The position numbers and the translations under genes were made by a program. This document shows, in pieces, positions 21,226-32,402 of a DNA stretch of 64,000 nt; the first letter of the stretch is position 1, and every line of letters starts with the position of its first letter. The notes below the pieces were generated by a model. It saw only the letters and a list, made by a program, of their open reading frames with translations. It searched no databases and was not told where the DNA came from. The stretch lies in contig NC_083685.1 of the NCBI RefSeq assembly GCF_033118175.1, positions 131,023,501 through 131,087,500 on the forward strand, read 5' to 3'. Source of the DNA: Dama dama (Eukaryota; Chordata; Mammalia; Artiodactyla; Cervidae).

Positions 21226-22089
21226 ATTTTGCTCTGTTACAACTTCCCCCTCCTCATTACAGAAAGAAATCTCAAGCTGCTGAGCTGCGCACATCTGGAA
21301 GGCACCCTCGTTCATGAGCCAGGCCCCACCGGTGATCTGGGGCCACGGCTGCCCCCTGGCAGAGCATCCAGGGCTGAGGCGGGGCGGGGCAGACCACCAG
21401 GCCGGCCCGGGTCTCTCTGAACCCCACTGGGGCTGCGCCTGGGGCTCCAAGTTTTAGGGAGGCAGTTGGGGGGCTCCGAGTCAGACCCGGGGAGCAACAT
21501 CCACACTTCTCACGTTCTCGGGGAGAACGTGAGTCAGGCCCTCCTGACAGCAGGTGAGGGGCGCCCTGTGGCCTGTGGACCCCAACATCAACGCCGACAA
21601 GTCCACTGGAAATGAGCCTGTCTTGAGCTTGCATTTCAAAAATGCCTCTGTCTTAGGTTTTTATTTCTTCTATCTCATTTATACAGAGACTCTGTGAGCA
21701 CTGTGGGAAAGAAAAGCAGCAGGTTTGCAGAGGAGAGAGGTTCACATGAAGAGATGAGAATGCTTTTCACACCTTCTCCTGAGGCCGGTCCTTCTCTCCC
21801 AGGGCCCGAACCCTTCTCTGAGAGAGGAAACCCCTTAGCGCCCCAGCCCTCATTCTCTTAGGTCACCCTCCAGGCTCGGATTAAAGGAGCCCGAGGGTCG
21901 CTCAAAAGTGCTGGGGGCTCTAGCTGTCCTGGCGTGACGGCAGGGTGGACACCTGACCAGGGCCAGCCAGTGAGGTGTCACGGAAACGAGGAGTCCTTGG
22001 GGGTGGGGGAGGCCCGGGCCCCATCGGTGTGAACGCACACACATTTCTGCGTGAGCAGAGGTGTGGCGCATCCTGGGATGCATGTACAT

Positions 22090-22900
22090 CTGCTCCCCAT
22101 TAGCGTGGATGCTAAAGTTAGCTTAACAAAAAACAAACTCTTTCAAATCAAGTGTAATTATTCTAGATACATAAAAGCTGCTTTCTAATATGATTTGTAC
22201 AGACCCTGGAGGAACTTCTACTTGAATTGGAGGGTTTCATTTGCTTTTTTTTTTTTTGCCAGAATTATAACTGCTAAAACATTTCTACTGTGAAGAAATA
22301 AAAGATGGAGCAAACCCTGGAAGCCCGCACGGGCCCACGTTAGGAACAGTAGTAATCTCGCCTCCTCTCTGCGGGATTTTCCATTTCCTGGTGGTTTTCT
22401 AATCTTTGCACGTTGGAAAGTAAAGATGCTTGGGGTTGTTTATAATAAGAGGGGGGCAAAAACTTATGGTGGGCGTGGATTTTCTTTTAAAGCTTTAACA
22501 TGCCCCAGGGTTATTCCAAAATACTTCTGAAAACATTCCGTTCAGTGTTCCCTCGTCACAAAAGGAAGATTTGATAGGGAGTTCATTTCTAATTACTGGT
22601 TCTGAGAAAGTCTAATCCTGGCTTCCGATATGTAGATCTGTTGGGGGGGGGGGCGCTGGGAAGAAATGGGCATGGGGTGCTGGGGTCCTGGGGTCCTAGG
22701 AGTCCAGCTGGGGGTCCTGGGGTCACGGGTTAGCCAGATTCTTCAACAACTCTCATCCATCCTTCCTTTTGGGGTCTGCCAATAGTCCCCCTTTTATACC
22801 TTGCTATATTGTTTATTAATGTGATGAACATTTCAGCAGCAGGAGGAAAATGGATGTTCATTACCAAGTGAAGCTAAACCTGGATTCACCCAGGGCGTCC
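22090..22900. other. AT-rich, conserved-looking non-coding stretch
   Basis: Repeat-poor DNA with several homeobox-like and forkhead-like patches, such as 'gtaattattctag' at about 22,154, 'gttgtttataataag' at about 22,435 and 'gtttattaatgtg' at about 22,811. It also has a T run at 22,246-22,257 and a G run near 22,642. There is no open frame. The look suggests a conserved regulatory element, but conservation cannot be tested here. Confidence 0.25.
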
Positions 22901-24261
22901 TCCACAAGCTGCTGAGAGAACCAAGTGCGGGGCCTTTCTTTCAAGCAGCTTTCAGAGGCGGGCGGCCGGGCCTGCGAGGAGAGCAGGTGCCAGGAGCAGG
23001 CCCTACTGGAGGTGGCTCTGCTGGAGGCCACGTTCTTTTAAATAAGCTTCCACCTGCCTCTGGCCTCAAAGCAGACACAGGCCTCAGGGTGACTACTGGA
23101 GGGTGCGTTTTGGGGCACTGTAGCCGCACTTGATACGCCTGCCTATTGTTTTCCAGTAATGTTCTGCGCGCAGAGACCCAGATAAGAACAGACGGGGTCT
23201 CTGTGGCCCCCAGACTGAAGTTCCCCGAGGGCAGGGCCCGGTCCCCTCTGCAACCCCAGTCCTGATGCGCCGTTGGCAGTAAGATGAGCCGTTCTGGGTG
23301 GTCGTGGGCACACTCGGCCCGCTGCGGACTCGCTCAGGGCCACAGGGCCTCTGCTGGGCCAAGCTCGACCTGGGTCCACACGGGCAGGCTTATCCAAGAA
23401 CAGGCAGCTGCGGGAGCCAGGCGGGCCACCGCGTGCCAAACAGGGGCACCTACTGGTCAGGCCTGGGAGCGCAACCTGCTCCTATGAGACACTGCGGCCA
23501 GCAGCCCGACGGACGGGCGGGCAAGTTCAGAGGGTCGGGGGCGTGCCTCGGCCCTGGGAGCTGCAGGGAGGAGACGGAGGGGGAGATGCCGGGCTCTCAA
23601 GCTGCTGGCAGAAGGCTGCAGCCCCTCCTGCCCGGAGGAGCCTGACCCGTGCGGTGGCTCTGCTCACCAGCACTTCTGACACACCTGTGCCCATCCACTG
23701 AGGTCATCCTGTCCAGGCTCCACAGCCCATTGCAAACGTGTGACGGACCAGGGCGACTGTAGGGAAAACAGGACGGGCCGAGAGGAGGTCAGAGTCACGG
23801 CAGTGATGCCGGACCAGAGTTTGGGGCCGGGACGCTCCGGCCAGGATGACAGCAGAGGACGTCAGAGGGAAACGGACTCACGTTACAGGGTCTCTGTCGG
23901 AGCCCACTGTCCCCTGCACTGCCTTTGCTCTAGGGAGGGGCCGGTGTGCAGCTGACCTCATGAGGTCCTGCACGTGTTTCCACGAGCCCGCACTGAACAC
24001 CCACCGTGCGCAAGGGTGCTGGGCTCAGGGTGCGTGGGGGACCGGTCCTGTCGACGGGGCTGCGTCACGGGCCCCATGCAGATACCAGCGTCTGCGAGCG
24101 CTCAGACCCTGACAACAGGGGCGTCAGGGCGTCCCTCCGTGTCCATTCAGGTTCTGAACTCGCAGGTCCCATGTCCGTGGGCAGCTCCGAAGCAGCTCCT
24201 GCGTCTCCGTGGCCCTCGTGTCAGGGCCATGCCAGCAGCCCACTCTCACGGACTGCTGGCC
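22901..24261. other. Intergenic, nothing recognised
   Basis: GC-moderate unique-looking DNA with no supported gene or repeat. Confidence 0.5.
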
Positions 24262-24330
24262 AGCCCCGTGAAATCCTTGGTCTCTTAGTTTCTTCAGGTC
24301 TAAAGTGAGGGGTTAGACCAGATCATCCAT
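24262..24330 (+). repeat. MIR fragment
   Basis: The piece 'tctcttagtttcttcaggtc' followed by 'taaagtgaggggttagacc' corresponds to the MIR 3' half. Strongly diverged. Confidence 0.5.
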
Positions 24331-27140
24331 AGTCTTGCAGTCAGACTCGGCATCACGCTCCACATGGAGAGCAGGGAGCCGCCCTCACTCTGGAAGAGGC
24401 GGTGCAGGTGGAGTGGTGGTCAGGCCTGTGCTCACTGTCGCAGCTGCCGCATCAGCCCCTCACACACGCAGCTGTCTCCCTCCTTCATCAGAAGCCCGTT
24501 CCCCCGCTTCCGCTTCCGGGAGCTTAGGCAGGTTGGTTCCTTCCGCTTCTGGCAGGCTTCCCATTAGAACTGCCGGAGCTCGCAGGCCTGGGCGCCAAGA
24601 GTGTCCCGACGCCAAGGAAACAAAGGGGGACATGACAGTCTGTCCTCTCTTCTCTGAGCACCCCCCAAGGGCAGGGGGGAGCCGGGCCATTTGAGGAGGA
24701 AGAATAGACAGACGCAGAGCGCCTTTTCCAGGACAGTCGTTGATGGCAATCCTTCCCTGAAGCTCCAAGTCACCCCAAGGCTGGCTCCTCCTCAGAAGCT
24801 TCGTGGGCAGATCTTTAGAGGAGATGATCTGGCATGACCCTTAGTGTCTTAACATTTTTGTAATTATTATTTCTCCATTTATATAGAAATGTCTTCCCTG
24901 CCACCCCGATTTACTGGTAGGTCTTCTGTTGTTTGGAAAAACAAAAACAAAACCAGGGAGAGAGACTGTTTGGAATAGTTTGAAATATCTTTAAAGGAAG
25001 ACTCAGATCATCCACTCAACCAAATAGGAGTCAACTCCCCTACAAATAACTTACAAAAACTTCTTTGGAGTATGACATTTTCAAAGCTAAATTCCTTTCT
25101 TTTTTCAAAAATACCACAAGTAATGCATTGAGTTCAGTGAATATTGGGCCAAACTACAATTTTTAGACTTAACCTTTCTTCTTCTTTTTTAATGTCTTGC
25201 AAAAACATGCTTGGAACTCTTCAGAAAAACCTTTTCAGCTTGCAAGTTTGAGAAAGAGTCTTAACTGACGAAATTCTTGGTGCTTAGCCTCCTGTGTCTT
25301 CCCTCGCCCCTTCTCTGTCTGGTTCAGGAGAAAAAGATCGTTGCCCATTTGTTCACCAAACAAAGTTAATTTTCACAAGGTTGGGAAGGGCCAGGCCCCG
25401 GTGCTGACTGCTGGCTTGTAGCAACCATACCTCCTAAGTGACTGATCATTAACACACAGCTTCTTGAGCCATTCAAAGTGAGAACCCCCCAAACTGTGCT
25501 TATGGTAGAGAAATGATATCAATCGTACTCCCTCCTCACCCACGTCAGGGCACATCAGCATTGTAAAGTCAGTTCTGCCAAAGAAATGGAGAATCTATCT
25601 ACAGAGCAGCACTGGCGGCTTGTCAGTATGAGTATCGAACTATTAAACAGGTGTCCACGAGACACCTGTTAGAACGGGAGAGCTGGTGGTGCTCTGGGTA
25701 CGACACCCTTTGGGCTGAGAAAAAAATCACCATCTTGTTCTATTTTTCCTGAAGCCAGAGAAGCCCACCCAGCCCAGACAGCAGCCTGTAATTTGCTTTC
25801 TTTTTCTTGGCATGTGTTTTATTAACCATTTTCTCAGTTACTCGCTCTGGATGGCTCAGTGGGTAGTGTCCTTCTTAGGAGGTGAGCACCACCTGGGAGA
25901 TGCTGAGTGGGGGCAGAAATGCTCACTCGCTCCCCGCCCAGCACAGCAGGAAAAGCCCCGCTGTGGTCCTGCTTGGTGGAGCCGCAGTGGGTTCCAGCCA
26001 GCCCGGTGCGCTCGGGCCTTAGGGGAACACGCACTGTCAAGGAATGAAGCTGGCAGCAGACTGGCAGTCTGCGGAGTGATTTAACATCTCGGTTTCCCGG
26101 CCAAGGCCCGGCGGCTGCTCACCACGTCTCTGCCCCCGCCCCGCGACAGGCTCCCAGCCCAAACACGACAGTGTTGGGCGGCGCTGTCTCGGAGGCCCAG
26201 GGAGCAGCCTGTGTCACACCGTCTCAGGGGCCAGCCTGGGCTTCGGTTCAGCCAGGTGACCCGAGTTCCCACTGGAGCTGTGCTACTGCCCTGAGAGTGA
26301 ACTTGGAGGCCCGAGTCCTTGTCATGGCCAATTCGAGCCCATTTCCAGGGCTGGCGCCTCTCTGCAGGTCCAGGGCCCAAGTTGGTCTCACCATATTAGC
26401 GGTTTGGAATTTTCCTTTGTTTTTAACAAACGAAAAACAAACAAACAAACAAACAAAGGCACTTCAGCTGTCCACTAATTCAGCTGGCTAGCTGAATCCC
26501 CAAGGTCACAGCTTCGGGCCCAACGGGACCCAGCTCTGCAATTTCCCCCTGTTGTGAACCTGGGCAGGGCCGGGCTTCATGGAGTCCAACATGGCGGCCC
26601 TGCCCCACCCGTCCCAGCTGAGGCCCAAGGACAGCCACAGACGCCCCCAGCATGGCTTCCCTTCTGTCTGCTAGCACCCCCCCCAGAAACACAGGGGCCT
26701 GGGCACTTGTCCTTCTGTGGTGCTCTGGATGAAGGTCCCCAAACTCTGTCCCCAAGGAATCTGGGAGCAGCGTCCTCACTTCCAAGAGGCAAGACAGTGG
26801 TGGTTAAATCTCATGCCGAGGGGCTGGGGGTGGCTGCTCTCAGCTGCTCCCCTCTCGTGACACTGGCCGACTCCAGGGGCCGTGTCACTGGTCACCAGGA
26901 GGTCACCACAGTCCCCAGGGCACCAGGAGAGATGCTGCCATTGAGGGTTACCCTGTGCATCGGCCATGTGTGTTGTAGGTTTAATGCAATGCTTGCTGCT
27001 TTTTCAAGACAGAGCTGTGAAATGAAGTTTGAGAAGTCCAATTGATGTGCAATTAGAAAAATCTCATCTCACCTGCTTGTCTCTTTGGTCATTAGGAAGA
27101 CACAAAGAGTTGGCAGTGTAATGGGATCTCTCTTGGAGTG
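24331..27140. other. Intergenic, no gene; AT-rich islands
   Basis: 24,840-25,700 is AT-rich and repeat-poor and carries TTCAAAG near 25,080 and 25,463. An AAAC tetranucleotide repeat lies at 26,425-26,457. Around 26,950-27,100 the DNA again looks conserved ('caattgatgtgcaattag'). No exon structure was recognised. Confidence 0.45.
26425..26457 (+). repeat. AAAC simple repeat
   Basis: Tandem AAAC units with one interruption. Confidence 0.85.
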
Positions 27141-27399
27141 AATCGGTTTATAAAGTCTCTGTCAAGTCTGGTGCAGGGTCTTCAGCACGGGTCCGTGTCT
27201 GGGCCGCGCGTTAGAATAACCCGGAGCCTTCTAAGAAGTCCGCGGGCCCCAGCCTGTCTGACCCGTCTGCCTGGGCCACAGGCCTGGGCGTGTCTCAGAG
27301 AACTTCTCAGAGGATTCTGGTGTGTGACCCAGGGGAGGGCCACCGTCCAATCTCCCTGGGTCCGGGAAAGACCTCGTCTGCAGGCCGGGCTCGAGCGCC

Positions 27400-27428
27400 T
27401 GCCGCCCCCGCCCCCGCCCCCGCCCCGG
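27400..27428 (+). repeat. CCCCCG hexamer repeat
   Basis: Four to five tandem copies of a CCCCCG-like unit directly before the minisatellite. The minus strand has four or more G runs and could form a quadruplex. Confidence 0.8.
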
Positions 27429-27429
27429 C

Positions 27430-27880
27430 GGCCTCGTCCTCCTCCTCCGCCTGTGAGGGCCTGGCGGCCTCCTCCGCCTGTGAGGGCCCGGCGGCCTCCT
27501 CCTCCTCCTCCTCCGCCTGTGAGGGCCCGGCGGCCTCCTCCTCCTCCTCCGCCTGTGAGGGCCCGGCGGCCTCGTCCTCCTCCTCCGCCTGTGAGGGCCC
27601 GGAGGCCTCGTCCTCCTCCTCCGCCTGTGAGGGCCCGGAGGCCTCGTCCTCCTTCTCCGCCTGTGAGGGCCCGGAGGCCTCGGCCTCCTCCTCCGCCTGT
27701 GAGGGCCCGGCGGCCTCCTCCGCCTGTGAGGGCCCGGAGGCCTCGTCCTCCTCCTCCGCCTGTGAGGGCCCGGAGGCCTCGTCCTCCTTCTCCGCCTGTG
27801 AGGGCCCGGCGGCCTCCTCCGCCTGTGAGGGCCCGGAGGCCTCCTCCTCCTCCTCTGCCTGTGAGAGGAGCCGAGGCAGC
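27430..27880. repeat. GC-rich minisatellite of 27, 36 and 39 bp units
   Basis: Thirteen copies of the core TGTGAG sit at 27,452, 27,479, 27,518, 27,554, 27,590, 27,626, 27,662, 27,698, 27,725, 27,761, 27,797, 27,824 and 27,860. The spacings are 27, 39, 36 (six times), then 27, 36, 36, 27 and 36 in order of position, allowing for one 36 between the two 27s. Each unit is a variable number of TCC triplets followed by CGCCTGTGAGGGCCCGG. Because every spacing is a multiple of three and the unit lacks stops in most frames, open frames of 223 to 281 codons run through it on both strands. No start context, splice structure or known domain supports coding. It is best read as a VNTR. Confidence 0.88.
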
Positions 27881-29147
27881 GACACCCCGGGAACAGTGAG
27901 GGCTCTGGGAGGAACGCTGGGCGAGGCGGCCCTGGGAACACGGCTGAGTCCCCCGCGGCCTGAGCGTGTTCGGTTCAAAGCTGGCCTGCTTCATGGCGGC
28001 CCAGGCCTCCCGAGGAACTGCTCGCACCCCCTTTATCCAACCTACGTGCGACCACGGGAGGGGTGAGGGCGTCTGGCTTATTTGGAGGTGACCCTTCCTC
28101 CTGGGAGCCCCGAGGGTTCAGGAGCTGCGGCCCCCAAGACACGATCTGCTTATCAAGCCATCTTGGAGCCTTTTATTTGGAGCCGAAACCGAGCTGGGAC
28201 GTTTTAAAGACGAGGAGACCCGAACGTGAGGACGGGAGGCTCTGCTTCCTTCTCTCGCGCGGGGTCTCCCCGGCGGCCTGGGCCCAGCAGCTCACGCCCC
28301 TCAGCCGCGCTTCCGTCCTTTTCAGATGGAAAATGGACTGGGCCATGGGCCGTCAGGGTCTCTCTGAAGGCGTCCGTTTTCATCCGGCCCCACGTGAGGC
28401 TCCCTGGTGGGACGTGGAGGAGCCCCTGGGTGTTCACTCTCCTCTCTCCGCGTTCTCAACTCTAGTCTCCTGTCTGCGTCCTGAGATGCCATCACAGCGT
28501 CTTGAAGTGACAAAGCCCAGGAGACACCGGTTGCACGAGGCGATCTCTCCATCTCCCTCCTGCCTCCCTGGTGCCCCTGTTGGAAGACCCGCGGGAGTGA
28601 GGACCTGCTGTCCCGGCGGATGGGAGGTCTACTTCAGACACCTGAGGTGACGGGAAGGAAGTGGAAGTCCAGAGAGAAAGGATTTCATCCTTCGGGTTCA
28701 GCAAGGGCTGAGGGTTCAGGAGGCACCTTCCCCGGGGACCCCTCGGGCACTGTCCCGAGTGTGGCCGGGGGAAGCCTGAGGCCTGCAGGTGATGCCGGGG
28801 GTCCGGGCTCCCAGCCCCTCTGGCCCCTCGCTCACTTGCCCCAGAGCAGACGCTTGTATGTCTCACTCTGGGGACTAGGCAAGTGCTGCTCTTCTAGAAA
28901 GTGTCTTATCAGGTGGTTTATGAAATGAAGCTTCCATGCCTGGGAGCACCTCTTCAGACAGACACTGTTGCCAGCACGACCAAGGGCTGGACTTTCTAGA
29001 TCAGGAGGCATGCAGAAAAATTAGTAAATGGACATTGGCAACAACTTTAAAAAAAGAAAGCTTGATTCATCTCAGCACCCAGTGAAGTTTGTGTGTCCCA
29101 TGCCCCTGGTGTGTGTGGGTGGGGGGTGGGGAGGAGAGCAAACGTGG

Positions 29148-29181
<34 letters not shown>

Positions 29182-31040
29182 GGGAATGGCCTTTTAAACC
29201 AAAAGCCTGGTTCTGGACCCGATCTGCTCACTGGGGAGCCGATTTGTGATCTCAGAATAATCACAGAAAATCAAACACTAAATCATAAATTTTCCATTTT
29301 GAAGGTTTTTTTTCCTTCATGGGTGGAGTTGGATGAGCTTTCTTAAACTATGAGTCCAATGATATTGGACAGAAAAAGGCATCTTCGTGTCAACATTTCT
29401 CATCACTCCAAGGGCCTTGGAACTGTTTTCAAAATCTGGGTCATCTCTGGAGAATAGTAACGGTGGGTGTGAAGGGGTGAGTGCTCGGGGAGATGGGCTC
29501 TTTTGGTCCCTTTCATAACTTTTCTGTAGAATTCTCGGATGTTTCTGAGCAGGCTCATCAAACGTTCTTCTGTACGTTGACATCAAACCAACAAGCTTGT
29601 TCCCAGAAGTGCTGAGCCCTGCTTTGGTGGTGCAGAAAAGCTTCCTATTCTCGGGCGTTTAACAGAGAGATGCCCAAAACGCTGCTGGATTTGGGGCATA
29701 TAAGCTCACTGCCTCTGATGAGGGGCCTCAGATTTCTCCCTACTTTATAAATGAGCCTGTCACATCCTCTTATAACCTAGGAGCTGGCTCTATGTGTACT
29801 TCAAATGCTTTCTGTGTTTTTCAAAACTGTGCTTACAACTAAATAAGAAGTCTTCCTTTTGCTGAAATGCTTTATTTCTAAAACTGTGGCCTCTCCTTTT
29901 GTCAATTCCAGAGTCAATGTGTCATTTCTGCTTTTCTTACAAACACTGAAGCATGGAGACATTTTAGTACTTGATGAATTTTTAAAAAGAAGTGTTGCAA
30001 AAAAGATCTTTTAATTTTTTCTAAGTTGCAAATGGAGTCAGAGGAATCATCGGCAGCCTTGACCTTGAATGGGTAGACAGTCCACGCTGCTGACTCGGGC
30101 TGTTGTCTGTCTCTGTTTGGATGGCTGGCGGCCTAGTCAGGTGAAAAGACGACGTTATGGCGGGGAGGGGACCCAGACAGGCTGCTGACATGAAGGGGTG
30201 CTCATGGCGCGGCAGGTGGTATTTCTCTGGCCAGGTGGCCTCAGTGATTTCTGACTTGTGATTTCTGTATCTCAATCCCATCACCTATTTGATACTCCTG
30301 CAATAATTTTTTCTTGTCTGTTTATCTTGATGGTGAGCCTAAAGGCCATTTCAGCCAGTGCTAGACATTGAATTTGTCTATAGATACGAGCTCTTGTCTG
30401 AAGTATCATGAATGATGCTTGCAACAATAAGATAGTTAATAACTTTTCTGAAGACACAGTAGAATTACACTTTCTCTTCTCTGTGGTCAGAAGGTATAAT
30501 GCAAAATTCAACCATTCTTAGAGGGACACTCACAGGTAAAACCATTACGACCAAGTAGGTGTCAGAGTGTAAACTATAACTCTATAGATTGGAACTATTT
30601 AGATGTTGTTCCAGGGAAGTCATCTGACATCAGACTCTACTTACTTTTGGCCCAGAGACTCCTTCCTGGAGATGAGAGCTGCCCCAGGTTTACACGTGTT
30701 TCTGGGAACAGAGCGCCCCTCTCCAGCAGGAGAATCAAGCTCCCGACGAGCTGCGGCCTTTCTTGGTCTGCCTCTAGCTGATGCCATCAGAAGAGTGCCC
30801 CACTCCTAGGACACCAGCAGCAGGAAAGCCCGCATCACTGTCTACAACCCCCTGTCTACACTGCTCAGCTCTGCAACGGACAAGCCAAATACTGACAAGC
30901 TTGAGAGCTGGGACCAGGTGCCATCTTCTCTTTCCTCTGTAGCCGAGGGGTCAGATACTGTTGTTGTTGATAGAATAGAGTCCAGGCCTCTCCTCATCCA
31001 TGGAGGCAACACAAAATAGTAGAAGGAGCAAAATTAAAAT
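27881..31040. other. Intergenic, no gene
   Basis: GC-rich to about 28,860, then AT-rich and mostly unique-looking, with a G32 run at 29,149-29,180. Nothing gene-like was recognised in 29,200-30,950. Confidence 0.5.
29149..29180 (+). repeat. Poly-G run (32)
   Basis: Thirty-two uninterrupted G, preceded by shorter G runs from 29,117. The longest homopolymer in the window. Confidence 0.88.
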
Positions 31041-31172
31041 GTTGCTGTTTAGCCGCTAAGTTGCATCCAACTCTTTGGGATCCCACAGACTGCAGCACCC
31101 CGGGCTCCCCTGTCCTCTGCTCTCTGCCGGAATTTGCCCAAATTCGTGTCCATGAGTCAGTGCGGCTGTCTA
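31041..31172 (-). mobile_element. BovB LINE 3' fragment, short and diverged
   Basis: Remnants of the BovB end: 'tgttgctgtttagccgctaa', 'cagactgcagcaccccgggc', 'aatttgcccaaattcgtgtc'. Ends where 'catgagtcagtgcggctgtc' loses similarity. Confidence 0.7.
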
Positions 31173-31204
31173 AAGTAAAAGTAGAGGAAGCAAAAGTGAG
31201 CGAA

Positions 31205-31385
31205 TCAGAGACACGGGTTCTACTCTGTTTTCATGGGTATGAGAAGCACGGCCTTGAGCAGTTGTCCAGACGCCTCTCTCCTTCAGTTTCCTCAGGTGTA
31301 GTTACCGAGGACTGTGGGAAGATAAGAGGAGCCTTCATCTGTGGAACGTCTGCTGCGTGCTTTGTAAACGGATCACCTCATTGAG
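31205..31385 (+). repeat. MIR element
   Basis: A MIR-like order: 'gacacgggttctactctg', 'ggccttgagcagttgtccag', 'ccttcagtttcctcaggtgt', 'aagataagagg'. Diverged but collinear. Confidence 0.6.
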
Positions 31386-32108
31386 TCTTCACGCCATGGC
31401 CACCGCTTCCTCCATCTCGAAGCCCCTGAGGGCAAGAGCAGAGGCCTGGTCAGCTCCGGGTGGTCAGCTCGCTCGGACGTCTGTGATCTGACTCCAGCAT
31501 GCCTGGGGAAGCTGCTCTCCAAGTGCTTTTCTCCGAGTTTGCTGCGATCTGGACCATCCAGCCCTTCCGCACGTCTCTACCGACTGAAATCCGCCTCCTG
31601 TTCCGACGACCAGCTTAAATGGCACCTTCTCCCGTGGGACCAAGTTTCAAAACGCTGCCACTCCCTTGGAGTTCCCGTAAGACTCGGCATGCCCCCTGTA
31701 CAAAGTTCTCACCCTCCTCTTCTGTCTTCTTTTCTCCACATGTGCCTCATCACCCCTTGCGGATGACAAGCTCATCACAGGCCGGGGCAGGCCCTACTCG
31801 CCCTGGGCTCGGTCCTGGGGTCTGCGGGAGGCGTGAACTGGGAGCAGATGGGGCTGAGCTCGCGGAACGGATCGCAGGGGGTGAACAGTGTTTGCTCGGG
31901 TGTCAGGTGGAACCGTCTCACAGACAGACAGCAGTCCCGGCGCGGGAGGCGGGGCAGCTCACCCCCCTCCGGCGAGAAGGCAGACGGTGACCCTTACGTG
32001 CTTTGGGTGAAACACCTGAGCAGAGGAAGAGGGGGTCCACGTGGTTTGTGCCCTTAATTAGCCTGTTAAAAAATTAGGCAAGAAATATACTACTGAAAAA
32101 GAACATCT
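31386..32108. other. Intergenic, nothing recognised
   Basis: Unique-looking DNA, no supported feature. Confidence 0.5.
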
Positions 32109-32402
32109 GTCTATCTATGTATGTAAAACTGAATCTTCCACCTGAAACATCAGAGCTTCCGTGGTGGCTCAGATGGTAAAGAAACTGCCTATAATCCAGG
32201 AGACCCAGGTTCAGTCCCAGGTCAGGAAGGTCTCCTGGAGAAGGGACTGGGAACCCACTCCAGTATTCCTGCCTGGAGAATCCCATGGACAGAGGAGCCT
32301 GGCGGGCTACGGTCTGTACGGTCAAAAAGTTGGACACGACTGGGCGACTAACACTTTCACTTTCATTGAAACATTGTAAATCAACTATACTTCAGTTAGA
32401 AA
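32109..32402 (+). mobile_element. L1 3'-end remnant split by a Bov-tA SINE
   Basis: The left part includes 'cacctgaaac' and the right part 'attgtaaatcaactatactt', which belong together in mammalian L1 3' ends. The SINE at 32,153-32,365 separates them. TGAAACAT occurs at 32,143-32,150 and again at 32,367-32,374, consistent with a target-site duplication. Confidence 0.6.
32153..32365 (+). mobile_element. Bov-tA SINE
   Basis: Full length: 'gcttccgtggtggctcag' head, 'aggtctcctggagaaggg', 'cccactccagtattcctgcc', 'ggacagaggagcctggcggg' and 'gttggacacgactgggcgac' end. Inserted into the L1 remnant. Confidence 0.9.

Noticed and set aside
20740..21450. A 236-codon Cys/Val-rich minus-strand frame and His/Thr-rich plus frames
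   Set aside because: They are the translation of the CA microsatellite and its degenerate tail.
27430..27880. Regularly spaced repeats resembling a CRISPR array
   Set aside because: The spacers are themselves repeated triplets with no unique sequence, and the genome is mammalian.
27138..28066. Five open frames of 223 to 281 codons through the minisatellite
   Set aside because: They reflect repeats with spacings divisible by three and no stop in the unit. No start context, exon signals or homolog was recognised.
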